Of a DNA stretch of 64,000 nucleotides, positions 27,201-34,929 are shown one piece after another. Origin of the DNA: CBDDHT01 sp965228615 (GTDB lineage Bacteria > Pseudomonadota > Alphaproteobacteria > Rhizobiales > Methyloligellaceae); NCBI GenBank assembly GCA_965228615.1, contig CBDDHT010000001.1, positions 863,034-927,033 on the forward strand. The letters run 5' to 3'. The notes beneath the pieces were generated by a model that had not been told where the DNA came from, searched no databases, and worked only from the letters and a program-made list of their open reading frames with translations. Each line of letters starts with the position of its first letter. Position 1 is the stretch's first letter. The position numbers and the translations under genes were made by a program.

Positions 27201-27785
27201 GTCGGCCGCATGATGCCGGCGACCGTCCTGCGTATGGAGCGCCCAGGCTGCATATTGCGCGGCAAGTGTCAGAGCATCCGCGTTGGTCTCATCATCGTCC
27301 ATCCAGGCCATGACGGCATTCGAAAAAGGAATCTGTCCGAAAGGCTCACCGATCAGTTTCTCGAGCTCGGCGCGAAGCGCGGGGCCATCGAAACCCTCGG
27401 CATCTGCTTCCTTGTAGGCCTTGGCGGCCTTGCGCTGAACGAAAAGGCGTTTGCAGGAATAGACATTGTCCGAGCCGTGGAGCCTCGCGTGCAAGGCTTG
27501 GTTTTGGCTCTCGATTCCAAAGAGTTCCGCGATGAAATCGTCCACGTAATGGACGAGATCGAGCATAAGGTCCGATTGTTCTTTGCGGTCCATCTCTTCG
27601 CCGGCTGTTCTTGCCGCGGTCAGACGCTCTGCAAGTTCCGCATCCGCTTGGCTCAAGCGTTCGACAAACGCTGCGTCGATGCGGACCAGACCATCCCGAT
27701 CATAAAGATCGGCAAAGGAAAGATCGCACGCGAGCTTCAATTGAGGTGCATCTGAACCAACCGGCTCGGCAATCTCTTTTGTCAT
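24204..27785 (-). CDS. Nfn-like fusion: GltD/NfnB-type and PyrK/NfnA-type oxidoreductase
   Basis: This 1193-residue cytoplasmic flavoprotein joins two modules. After about 250 unassigned N-terminal residues comes an iron-sulfur region (C256, C259, C267, C291, C323, C331, C334, C338), then a GltD/NfnB-like pair of Rossmann folds (VVGLGPAGYTL at about 395; VIGGGLTAID at about 573). From about 870 follows a ferredoxin-NADP reductase-like module (FEPGQFFRLQNYE, MLVGGGLGNAV) that ends in a C-x4-C-x2-C-x20-C cluster motif as in PyrK/NfnA. Separate NfnA and NfnB subunits perform electron bifurcation between NADH, NADPH and ferredoxin; the fused order NfnB-NfnA is inferred here. GAGGA precedes ATG 27785. 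Confidence 0.82.
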   Translation of the reverse strand: MTKEIAEPVGSDAPQLKLACDLSFADLYDRDGLVRIDAAFVERLSQADAELAERLTAARTAGEEMDRKEQSDLMLDLVHYVDDFIAELFGIESQNQALHARLHGSDNVYSCKRLFVQRKAAKAYKEADAEGFDGPALRAELEKLIGEPFGQIPFSNAVMAWMDDDETNADALTLAAQYAAWALHTQDGRRHHAADVVFRKPEKVDHTDLVPLEKVEVHGVEMLRQPADKPLYDRDAFHLTDQGCDDIGALDQAHYCIICHEQGRDYCSRGNLDRKTKDFTKNPLGITLEGCPLEERISEMHKAFRTGHALAALSIIVVDNPMCAGTGHRICNDCMKACIYQKQEPVDIPQVETRVLKDVLDLPWGFEVYSLLTRWNPMNFARPLPKPPSGYKVLVVGLGPAGYTLSHYLQNEGHDVFALEGLKIEPLASEISGVDAKGERQDFHPIHDVSELRESLDSRVLAGFGGVAEYGITVRWDKNYLKLLRLLLERRKSFSMFGGVRFGGAITAEQAFAMGFDHIALCMGAGRPTFLSIPNGLARGVRAASDFLMALQLTGAAKEDSLANLQIRLPAVVIGGGLTAIDTATEALAYYVRQVEKFATRYATLADDIGADAVRESMNTEELEVTDEFLAHGQAIIAEREAARADGRAPKFLPLLESWGGVTLAYRRRLADAPSYQLNHEEVAKAFEQGIRVAELVSPSAIDVDDSGQVEAIHLERQKLGEDGRLEGTGEEVCLPARTILVAAGTQPNTVLAREQPGYASVSGKYFEALNDDGEAITLPASAKPQDVQVIAHREADGRCISFFGDLHPSYAGNVVKAMASAKQGYPSVDRVLRGHTATETNAKDLAAYLNDGLRAVVHEVIRLTPGIVEVIIRAPMAVRAFEPGQFFRLQNYETGGPRIDDTTIAMEGLALTGAWVDTERDLISLIVLEMGGSSDFCQYLKPGEPVIMMGPTGMPTETPSGETVMLVGGGLGNAVLLSIGRAFRAAGSKVLYFAGYKKLQDRYHIDLIEAAADTIVWCCDEGPGFTPSRDTDLSFHGNIVQAMATYAKGDLGATPIPMQDVDRIIAIGSDRMMDAVRQARHDVLKPYLKPEHQAIGSINSPMQCMMKEICAQCLQPHEDPRTGERSVVFSCFNQDQPLDHVVFPMLHQRLIQNSVQEKLSKQWIARMIRHAPPESGTPSETGAAEIMTQPTV

Positions 27786-28245
27786 TTGTTCCTCGACGTC
27801 TCGATCCACTTGGATCGCTGGTCCCGGCCGGCCACTACCGCCTTTGACAGTGTGGCGCTCCGATTGTCTGCCGGTGCTGAAATATCAGTCTGGTTTCGAT
27901 ATGCACGATTGGACGGCAATTGTCCTTGCGTTTTTTGCATATGTGCTTGGCGATTTCCGGGTGATGTAGACGAATTCAGACAGACGAGCCAACCTATCGC
28001 GCATCTTTGTCGCACACATAACTGTGACGATGCGTTGTTGTGCTGGATCGATATTCCCACTCCCGTAGAATAAGCGCAAAACTGTTGTTGGAGCCACTCG
28101 ATACATAAACGAAATTTGAGCGTTTGACGACGGTCGCAGCATGGTCATCATCCACGCCGAATTTGGTCGCACTGTTCGGGTAGGGTCAGCATCGAAACGC
28201 AATTGACGGCAGGCATGATCGTTCGATGGGCATGGAGGTCTTTCG
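27786..28245. other. 460-base divergent intergenic region; no gene seen
   Basis: The stretch separates the Nfn-like fusion gene from the divergent methyltransferase gene and should carry both promoters. It is lower in GC than its surroundings and holds no supported coding frame, FNR box or RpoE-type promoter. Confidence 0.5.
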
Positions 28246-29094
28246 ATGATTGAGCCAACGAGCAATATTTCCAGCGACCATGTGGCCGAACATTATGACG
28301 AGCTTGACCATTGGTACCGGGTCTTGTGGGGTCATCACGTCCATCACGGTCTGTGGGTGACGGGACGCGAAAATATCGAAGAGGCCACGCGCAACCTGAT
28401 CCACTTGCTCGCCATGGATCTGGATATCAAGGAACATCAAACCGTTTGCGACGTCGGTTGTGGATATGGTGGTACAGCTAAGGTGTTGGCCGAGAGTTAT
28501 GGGGCCAGAGTTACCGGCGTGACGGTTTCGCCGGCTCAGTTTTCCTATGCGCAGAACCATACCAAAACGACCAACTCAAACATTCTCTGTATGGACTTCC
28601 TTCGGAGCGAGCTCGCCGAACAGAGCTTCGAAAAGGTTGTTGCGATCGAGTCCACTGAGCATTTCGCGGATAAGCCAAGGCTATTTGCGGAGATGCACCG
28701 CATCATGAAGCCTGGAGGCTGTCTCGGCATATGTGCCTGGTTGGCGCGAGCCGAGGTGGGGCCATGGGAATCGCGAAGATTGCTGGAGCCGATCTGCGAA
28801 GAGGGTCGGATGCCAGGCATGGGTAGCGAATTCGAATATCGGGAGCTGGTTGAATCTGCGGGGTTCGAGGTGACGTCATTTACGGATGTCTCGAGCAAGG
28901 TATCGCGGACATGGTCGCTGGTCGTTCGCCGGATGCTGGCTCGCCTCACATGGGATAGAGAGGCATGGAAGTTTCTGACCAGTGGACGTCGCAACATCGT
29001 CTTTGCCAAGACGACGATGCGTATCGCGGCAGCCTATCGGCTTGGAGCAATGCGCTACGGGATATTCATCGCGCAAAAACCGGTTCGAAACTGA
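28246..29094 (+). CDS. SAM-dependent methyltransferase, CFA/tocopherol-methyltransferase-like
   Basis: The 282-residue protein has the class I methyltransferase fold with SAM motif VCDVGCGYGGTAKVLAE near residue 66, and the VTGVTVSPAQFSYAQ region shared by CFA synthases, mycolic-acid methyltransferases and gamma-tocopherol methyltransferases. The HYDELDHWYRVLWGHHVHHG start is typical for this group. It lacks the extra N-terminal domain of true CFA synthases, so it may modify a small lipid or quinone. A strong GGAGG is placed eight bases before the ATG. Its stop faces the molybdoenzyme stop across 22 bases. Confidence 0.83.
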   Translation: MIEPTSNISSDHVAEHYDELDHWYRVLWGHHVHHGLWVTGRENIEEATRNLIHLLAMDLDIKEHQTVCDVGCGYGGTAKVLAESYGARVTGVTVSPAQFSYAQNHTKTTNSNILCMDFLRSELAEQSFEKVVAIESTEHFADKPRLFAEMHRIMKPGGCLGICAWLARAEVGPWESRRLLEPICEEGRMPGMGSEFEYRELVESAGFEVTSFTDVSSKVSRTWSLVVRRMLARLTWDREAWKFLTSGRRNIVFAKTTMRIAAAYRLGAMRYGIFIAQKPVRN

Positions 29095-29116
29095 TAGGCC
29101 TTTGCATATCGGAAAT

Positions 29117-32074
29117 TTAGCGTATTGCAGACACTTTGCAGAGGTAGGTTTTCAGGTTCGAATTGTCCGAAACCGGGTCGCGCTGTGTCTTCTCGGTCAG
29201 AAAGTTGACCGAGCGCCAGGGATGAAATGGTTGGCGTTCGCCCCATCCGATGGGAATGAAGACGGCTGATTTGCGAATTCCGGCATGGAGCCAGGCGCGG
29301 GCTTCGATTGAACCGTGGGCTGTCTCGACGCAGACGCGCTGGCCATCTTCGATTCCAGCGAGGCCAGCCTTTTCGGGATGGATCTGAACATAGAGGTCGG
29401 GCCACATTTCCTGGGCCTGCCAGGCATAGTGCATCCAGGAATGGAAATGCGGTGCCGGCGGCCTGCCGGTCACGAGTTCGGTGTCGAAACCAAGCGCTCT
29501 GAGCTCCCGGCTTGGCGTGTCGTTGGCGCCGGTGACGATCCGAGCGGCAGAAGCACTCGTTGGTGCCGAAAAGAAGGGTGACACGAGTCCCGATTGATTG
29601 TCGCCATCCATCCATTCGATGTAGGGCAGGTCGATAAGCTGTTCGCGATCGGTATAGAACTCGGGCAATGCCGAAAGTCCGAGTTGACGAAACTTGTCAT
29701 CGAGTTCCGGCGTATAGAATTCGAGCTTTCCGCTTGGTGTCGGAAAGCGGTGACCGTCCGGTGAACCCGCTGCAGTGGTGCCCTCCAGGTACAGCGTATC
29801 CTGCTCTTCAGAGTCCTCGGTTGCGACCGGAAAGCGGACCCAGCGCCAGGGGCGGGATTTCATGCGCCGATAAGTGCAGCCACGCAGTTGCGGATGGTCG
29901 ATACACTTCTCGTCCCAAAACACGGTGGGATCCTTGAAGCGCTCTTCCAGGACATCCTCATATCCGAAGCGTTTGCCGAGTTCGATCCAGATCCAGGCAT
30001 CTGCCTTTGCGTCGCCCGGCGGTTCGATGACCTTATCGATCCATACCACGCGACGGTCCTCGTTCCCGCGTCCGATCTCCCCTTTTTCGATGCCAGTTGC
30101 GGCTGGAAGGACGTAATCGGCATAGGCGCTGGTCTCGTTTTCGAAGAGATCGATATGAACCAGGAGATCCAGGTTTTCGAAAGCCCTGCGAACCGCATCC
30201 TGGTCGGGCCATTGCGCTGCAGGATTGTTGCACGCGATGAGCCCTTTTATGAGATAGGGCTCGCCGGTGGTCATGGCCTCTATCCATCCCACCGCGTTGC
30301 GTCGGATGGCGGGGCGCTCAGGCTTGTGGCGCCGGTGCTCCGGCGCAGACACGTTGATCGGTGGTGACGTCGACAGGTTGAAGTATGTACCGCCCTTGCG
30401 GCCCCAATTGCCTGTCATCGCTGCAAGGAACATCAGCGCGCGGTTGGTCTGAGCTCCGTTCGAATGTTGGTTGATGCCGCGGCTGGCGAAGATGACGCAT
30501 CCGTCGGCCTTTGCGATGTCGTCGCCAAGGGTGCGGATCACATCGGCATCGAGCCCGGTAATCGGCGCGGCCCAATCCGGATCGTAGCCCTTTTCCTCCA
30601 GGAAATCGCGCCAAACTTCCCACCCAAGAACCCAGTTCTCGCAAAAGTGCTGGTCGTGCAGTCCTTGCGCGAAAATGTGATGGGAGAGTGCCAGTGCCAG
30701 CGCCAGATCGGTACCGGGGCGGATCGGAAGCCATTGATCCGCCTTGCTTGCGGTGACTGTCAGACGAGGATCCGCAACGACCATGCGGGCGCCGTTCTTG
30801 AGGCGCCAGTCATTGACCATGCCGAAATGAACCGGGCGGGTCTCGGCCTGATTGTCTCCGAGATACACATAGAGTTCTGCGCTGCCGATGTCGCCCTCGG
30901 TATAGCTGTTGCCGCTCCCTTGCGTCCCCTGTGTCAGGGTATAGGTAATGCTCTTGTTCAGATTGCAGAATGGCTCGGTGTCGCTGATATTGGGTGTGCC
31001 CCACATCTGGGCGAACAACTTGACGAAGCCCTTCTTGTCCAGAATTCCGGTTCGGGTTCCTGCAAAGATACCGAGGCCTTCCGGGCCGTGGGCTTCCCGG
31101 ACGCCGCGCATGCGCTCGGCAATCTCATCCAAAGCCTGTTTCCAGCTAATCGGCTCGAATCGACCGCTGCCGCGCGGGCCGATACGTTTCAAAGGCGTTC
31201 GCAGACGTTCCTTGCTGTTGTAGAGCTGCAGGCTGAGTTGCGATTTCGGACAGACCTTTCCCTGCGACAGCGGATCGGCTTCGTTGCCGGTCACCCGGAC
31301 CAGCGCGCCGTCCTTGAGGTGATAGTTGGTGCTGCAAGTGTTGAAGCAGATGTTACATGCGCCCGGCTCGATCCTGTCCGGTTGCCGGTCTTCGCGCGTT
31401 TTCCGGTATGGAAAGGCGACCGCATCCGGTGTCAGGGCTCGTCTGGTTTCCGGGTCGTCGACGACCGAGGGACGATGGCGACCTGTGATGGGGATGGATC
31501 CGTTCGCACCGTTCAAGGGTGCTGCACCTGGCCGTTCGATCCGATCAAGATAGACCGTCGCAGGGCCCAGCAGGAACGCGTCCTGGTCGCGAACCTGTCT
31601 GTCTTCGCGCTCCGCGTAAGCCAAATGGTCCGAGCGCTCGCCGAAGTGAATGGCATGGCCGGGGCAGACGGTCGCGCATGCAGGTCTGGAGCCTGCCGCA
31701 CGGCGATCGGTGCACAGATCGCACTTCACCGCATGATGATCGATTTCGTCATAGCCCATGGCACCATAGGGACAGGCAACGATGCACTCGCCGCATCCGG
31801 TGCAGCGGTCTTCAAGAACGCGCACGACACCGGTTTCGGGATGCTTCTCGATGGCTTTGGGATTGACGGGGCATGCCCGCAGGCATGCGGGGCGCGCGCA
31901 GTGCTGGCAGGTGACGGTCAGAAAGTCGAGCGCCGGCGCATCGGTGTCGCCGAGCCAGACCACCCGGTTGCGGTATTCACCAGGGCCAAGACCGTGTTCG
32001 GCCTTGCATGCTGCCTCGCAGCTCTTGCAGCCGATACAGCGCTCGAGGTCGATCATCAGCGACAGGCGGCTCAT
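29117..32074 (-). CDS. Molybdopterin oxidoreductase with fused four-cluster ferredoxin domain
   Basis: The 985-residue protein fuses an electron-transfer subunit and a catalytic subunit that are separate in DmsAB or PsrAB. Residues 1-185 carry four ferredoxin clusters (C13/16/19/23, C56/59/64/68, C91/94/97/101, C118/121/133/137). From 240 the bis-MGD catalytic domain begins with C240-x2-C-x3-C and C275 for its own [4Fe-4S] cluster; C370 in GTPNISDTEPFC aligns with the Cys molybdenum ligand of the polysulfide/thiosulfate reductase branch. There is no twin-arginine signal, so it is expected in the cytoplasm. GGAAGG precedes ATG 32074. It follows a membrane protein in an operon; the substrate is unknown. 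Confidence 0.87.
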   Translation of the reverse strand: MSRLSLMIDLERCIGCKSCEAACKAEHGLGPGEYRNRVVWLGDTDAPALDFLTVTCQHCARPACLRACPVNPKAIEKHPETGVVRVLEDRCTGCGECIVACPYGAMGYDEIDHHAVKCDLCTDRRAAGSRPACATVCPGHAIHFGERSDHLAYAEREDRQVRDQDAFLLGPATVYLDRIERPGAAPLNGANGSIPITGRHRPSVVDDPETRRALTPDAVAFPYRKTREDRQPDRIEPGACNICFNTCSTNYHLKDGALVRVTGNEADPLSQGKVCPKSQLSLQLYNSKERLRTPLKRIGPRGSGRFEPISWKQALDEIAERMRGVREAHGPEGLGIFAGTRTGILDKKGFVKLFAQMWGTPNISDTEPFCNLNKSITYTLTQGTQGSGNSYTEGDIGSAELYVYLGDNQAETRPVHFGMVNDWRLKNGARMVVADPRLTVTASKADQWLPIRPGTDLALALALSHHIFAQGLHDQHFCENWVLGWEVWRDFLEEKGYDPDWAAPITGLDADVIRTLGDDIAKADGCVIFASRGINQHSNGAQTNRALMFLAAMTGNWGRKGGTYFNLSTSPPINVSAPEHRRHKPERPAIRRNAVGWIEAMTTGEPYLIKGLIACNNPAAQWPDQDAVRRAFENLDLLVHIDLFENETSAYADYVLPAATGIEKGEIGRGNEDRRVVWIDKVIEPPGDAKADAWIWIELGKRFGYEDVLEERFKDPTVFWDEKCIDHPQLRGCTYRRMKSRPWRWVRFPVATEDSEEQDTLYLEGTTAAGSPDGHRFPTPSGKLEFYTPELDDKFRQLGLSALPEFYTDREQLIDLPYIEWMDGDNQSGLVSPFFSAPTSASAARIVTGANDTPSRELRALGFDTELVTGRPPAPHFHSWMHYAWQAQEMWPDLYVQIHPEKAGLAGIEDGQRVCVETAHGSIEARAWLHAGIRKSAVFIPIGWGERQPFHPWRSVNFLTEKTQRDPVSDNSNLKTYLCKVSAIR

Positions 32075-32105
32075 CTTTCGGACCTTCCGGGTAAGTGTGC
32101 GCACG

Positions 32106-32903
32106 CTACCATGCCGTCACGTGCCACCAGTAAATGTCGCGTCCCTCGGCCGCCCATCCGGCAAAGAACGTGACCACAACGACATGTACCACGAGTCCGG
32201 CAATGAAGAGCCAACCGAGGGCCATATGCACCGGCCGCCAATACCCTTGCGCGAACGAAACGGACTGCCGGGCGCCTATGAGGGATGACTCCTTTGCCGC
32301 AAGACGCGAATAAGCCAGCGCGCGGTATGGCGAGGTTAGCCAATGGCGCAACGTGACCGAGAATGTCGCTTCGCTGGCGCCGGGGTCGAGCTTCGCCAGA
32401 AGGGCAGTCTTGCGTCCGATCAGTTCGCGCAGGTCTTGCTTCAAGGCGGGATCCGGCTCGGCGAAGGCTCGTGCTTTCGTACCGAGCGTTGCCGCCATGT
32501 TTCGCGACAAGCGAACTCGTGCAATCGCTCCCGAGAGCGCAAGCGCCAGCAGGACAAGCAGCAGTAGAGCTGGCGGCTGGTCAACTGCACCGGTGGTGTG
32601 CACAGCAATTAGAAGGATGCCGGTCAGACTGGCGAGGACATGCGCAATGAACCATCGATTGGGCATCTCGCTTCGGCCCGAACGTTTTGCAACGGTGAAT
32701 GCGAGCGGGACCAGAAGGAACAATGAACCGATGATTGCGGACGACTGCAGCAGTGCCGTGCCGGGCTGCTGGAATGCCGGCGGCAGGAACGGGCGCACGA
32801 CAAAATACAGCGCGATGCCGGCAAGCGTCGTCACAAGGAGCGCGATGAGGATCCGGTTTGCGAGATCCGGGCGATTGGGCGTTTGAATTGCCGGCGCTGC
32901 CAC
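32106..32903 (-). CDS. Polytopic membrane protein, probable cytochrome-b-like anchor of the molybdoenzyme
   Basis: The 265-residue protein has five to six membrane helices: two near the N-terminus (ILIALLVTTLAGIALYFVV, IIGSLFLLVPLAFTVA), WFIAHVLASLTGILLIAVHTTG, LLLLVLLALALSG, and HMALGWLFIAGLVVHVVVV near the end. Histidines within helices (AHV, AVHTTG, VHMALGWLF, VVHVVV) could bind haem b. It starts with GTG two bases after the dioxygenase stop and has no ribosome site of its own, so it depends on translational coupling. Thirty-one bases later the molybdoenzyme starts. An electron-transfer anchor is inferred. Confidence 0.75.
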   Translation of the reverse strand: MAAPAIQTPNRPDLANRILIALLVTTLAGIALYFVVRPFLPPAFQQPGTALLQSSAIIGSLFLLVPLAFTVAKRSGRSEMPNRWFIAHVLASLTGILLIAVHTTGAVDQPPALLLLVLLALALSGAIARVRLSRNMAATLGTKARAFAEPDPALKQDLRELIGRKTALLAKLDPGASEATFSVTLRHWLTSPYRALAYSRLAAKESSLIGARQSVSFAQGYWRPVHMALGWLFIAGLVVHVVVVTFFAGWAAEGRDIYWWHVTAW

Positions 32904-32905
32904 GG

Positions 32906-33775
32906 TCAGGAGGGCCTGTCGCCGGCGACACTGGTGCGGTGCAGATGGCGGCGTTCCTCCATAGGATAGTCGGCGACGGCCAAATGCCAGGTCGCTCGAT
33001 TGTCCCAGATGACAAGGTCGCCGGGTGCCCAGATGTGGCGATAGAGAAGATGCGGTTGCTGGGTGTGGGCGAACAGGAGGTCCAGAATGGCGCGGCTTTC
33101 CGCATCCGTCAGACCGTTGATGTGCCGTGTAAAACCGGGATTGACGAAGATGACCTTTCGTCCGGTCTCGGGATGCGTGCGGATGACTGGATGCTCGACC
33201 GGGGGGACCTTTGCTTTTTCCTCATCGGACAGCGGCGGCCGGTCCGCAACTTTGGAAAAGAATGTGTCGTAGGCGTTCGTGTAGTCGTGAACGGCGGTCA
33301 GACCCTCGAGAAAAGACTTCATCGTGTCTGAAAGTTCGTCATAGGCGCCGGCAGTGCTGGCAAAAATCGTGTCGCCGCCATAACTCGGTATGTCGATGGC
33401 ATGGAGTAGCGATGCCATGGTCGGGCGCTCCATATATGAGCAGTCCGTATGCCAATACTGACCGGCCCGGATCGCGCCGACCGGCTTTCCTTTTTCTTTC
33501 ACATTGGAGATCTGAAAGACGTCCGGGTTCTCCGGCAAGGCGAATTGCTTCAGGACGTGCTGCTCAAGCGGGCCGAACCGCTTCGAGAAGGACACGAGAG
33601 CATCCGGGTCCAGTTTCTGGTTTCTGAACACCAGGACGGAATGATCGTTGAAAGCCTGATGTATCGCATCGAACGCGGCATTGTCTCCGGCGTCGGACAG
33701 ATCCACCCCACCGATCTCGGCGCCCAGACCACCGGTCAATCGCTTGACCGAGATGTCACCATTCGCTGTTGCCAT
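32906..33775 (-). CDS. TauD/TfdA family Fe(II)/2-oxoglutarate dioxygenase
   Basis: The 289-residue enzyme belongs to the taurine dioxygenase family, which hydroxylates substrates using Fe(II) and 2-oxoglutarate in the cytoplasm. Metal ligands are H109 and D111 in WHTDCSY and the distal H279 in the terminal HLHRTSVAGD, with the following arginine region for 2-oxoglutarate. GGLGAEIGGVDL is the family start. ATG 33775 follows GGGAAG. It is the first gene of an operon with a membrane anchor and a molybdoenzyme, and is divergent from a LysR gene that may regulate it. The substrate is unknown; sulfonates are common in the family. Confidence 0.9.
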   Translation of the reverse strand: MATANGDISVKRLTGGLGAEIGGVDLSDAGDNAAFDAIHQAFNDHSVLVFRNQKLDPDALVSFSKRFGPLEQHVLKQFALPENPDVFQISNVKEKGKPVGAIRAGQYWHTDCSYMERPTMASLLHAIDIPSYGGDTIFASTAGAYDELSDTMKSFLEGLTAVHDYTNAYDTFFSKVADRPPLSDEEKAKVPPVEHPVIRTHPETGRKVIFVNPGFTRHINGLTDAESRAILDLLFAHTQQPHLLYRHIWAPGDLVIWDNRATWHLAVADYPMEERRHLHRTSVAGDRPS

Positions 33776-33878
33776 CACATCTTCCCTTTCGAGCGAAGCG
33801 TTCGCCAATTCCCCGGCGATGCCTTTCTAGAGTAAGGCAGTGCGCCGCGTGTTGGGAAATACCGATCTTGCTCAATCC

Positions 33879-33895
33879 CATGCCGAAATGGCATG
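33879..33895. promoter_or_regulatory. LysR-type operator CATGCC-GAAAT-GGCATG
   Basis: A perfect six-base inverted repeat with a five-base centre contains the T-N11-A pattern of LysR binding sites. It lies between the divergent lysR and dioxygenase genes, 63 bases before the lysR ATG. Confidence 0.6.
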
Positions 33896-33957
33896 AGAGT
33901 GTTCTTAGCGATATATTTTGTGTCAAGCTTGGCGAGCCCGCCGAACCGGGAAACGCG

Positions 33958-34917
33958 ATGGATATTCGAAGCCTTCGATATTTCGTGACGGTTGCGCAAT
34001 TCGGCAGCATCACGCGAGCCGCCGCCTATCTGCATGTGGCGCAGCCAGCACTCAGCCGGCAGATCCGCAAGCTTGAGCAGGACCTTGACGTCGAATTGCT
34101 GCAACGCACCGCGCGCGGCATTCTGCTGACCCGCGCAGGCGAACGGCTCGTGGACCGGGCCACGGTCATCTTGCGGCAGGTCGACAAGACACGGGCCGAG
34201 GCCAAGAGCTGGGAAGAAGATCCGGCGGGACCGGTCTCGGTGGCCATGATACCGGCCGTTGGATCGATTATCGCGCCGAGACTGGTCCAGGAGGTTCGCA
34301 ACCGCTATCCCAATATCCGGCTGGCATTGGGCGAGGGGTTGTCGGCCGTGATCTCTCAAAACCTGCTGGATGATGAGATCGAGCTCGGGATCTACCATGC
34401 CGACAAAAGCGATACGGCCTTTCACGTCACGCGGCTTCTGACAGAGCCGATGTTGCTGATCGGACCGGGCAATATCGACAATCCCCCGAAAAAAGCTGCC
34501 AAAGGCCCTGTAACCCTGGCGAAACTTGCGTCCTATCCCCTGCTTCTTCCGAGCCGTCCGAATGCGTTGAGACTGGCACTTGATCGGATTGCGTCGGCAA
34601 GACGTATTTCCCTGGACGTTCGCGAGAATGTGGACAGCAGCACGATGATCAAGCGGTTGGTTCAGGCCGGTCTCGGCCATACGATCCAATGCATCTCGTT
34701 CGTGCATGACGAAGTGGCGCGCGGCGATCTCACCATCACGCCGCTTGCGATCCCGCAATTGGCCCGCGACTGGTGTCTGGTGCGCCAGCGCGACCGGGCA
34801 CCGTCTGCGGCAACGCTTGCAGTTGGTGCGATCATCGAAGAGATTGTTGCTGACTTGGTCAAAGATCCCGGATGGCAGAATCCGCAAACCGCTGGAAAGC
34901 AGTCGAAGCCGGTGTAG
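33958..34917 (+). CDS. LysR family transcriptional regulator
   Basis: The 319-residue regulator starts with the LysR winged helix-turn-helix (MDIRSLRYFVTVAQFGSITR, ALSRQIRKLEQDLDV) and has a substrate-binding domain from about residue 90. The family often acts on divergent genes, here the dioxygenase-membrane-molybdoenzyme operon, and the palindrome at 33879-33895 fits this. An aminotransferase gene follows after 12 bases and may be a second target. The ATG at 33958 (GGGAA upstream) begins the conserved domain; frame extension further 5' is not supported. Confidence 0.92.
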   Translation: MDIRSLRYFVTVAQFGSITRAAAYLHVAQPALSRQIRKLEQDLDVELLQRTARGILLTRAGERLVDRATVILRQVDKTRAEAKSWEEDPAGPVSVAMIPAVGSIIAPRLVQEVRNRYPNIRLALGEGLSAVISQNLLDDEIELGIYHADKSDTAFHVTRLLTEPMLLIGPGNIDNPPKKAAKGPVTLAKLASYPLLLPSRPNALRLALDRIASARRISLDVRENVDSSTMIKRLVQAGLGHTIQCISFVHDEVARGDLTITPLAIPQLARDWCLVRQRDRAPSAATLAVGAIIEEIVADLVKDPGWQNPQTAGKQSKPV

Positions 34918-34929
34918 AGGAGAGCAAGA

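Noticed and set aside
30464..32173. 569-codon plus-strand open frame opposite the molybdoenzyme
   Set aside because: The opposite strand carries all cluster and cofactor motifs; this frame has none.
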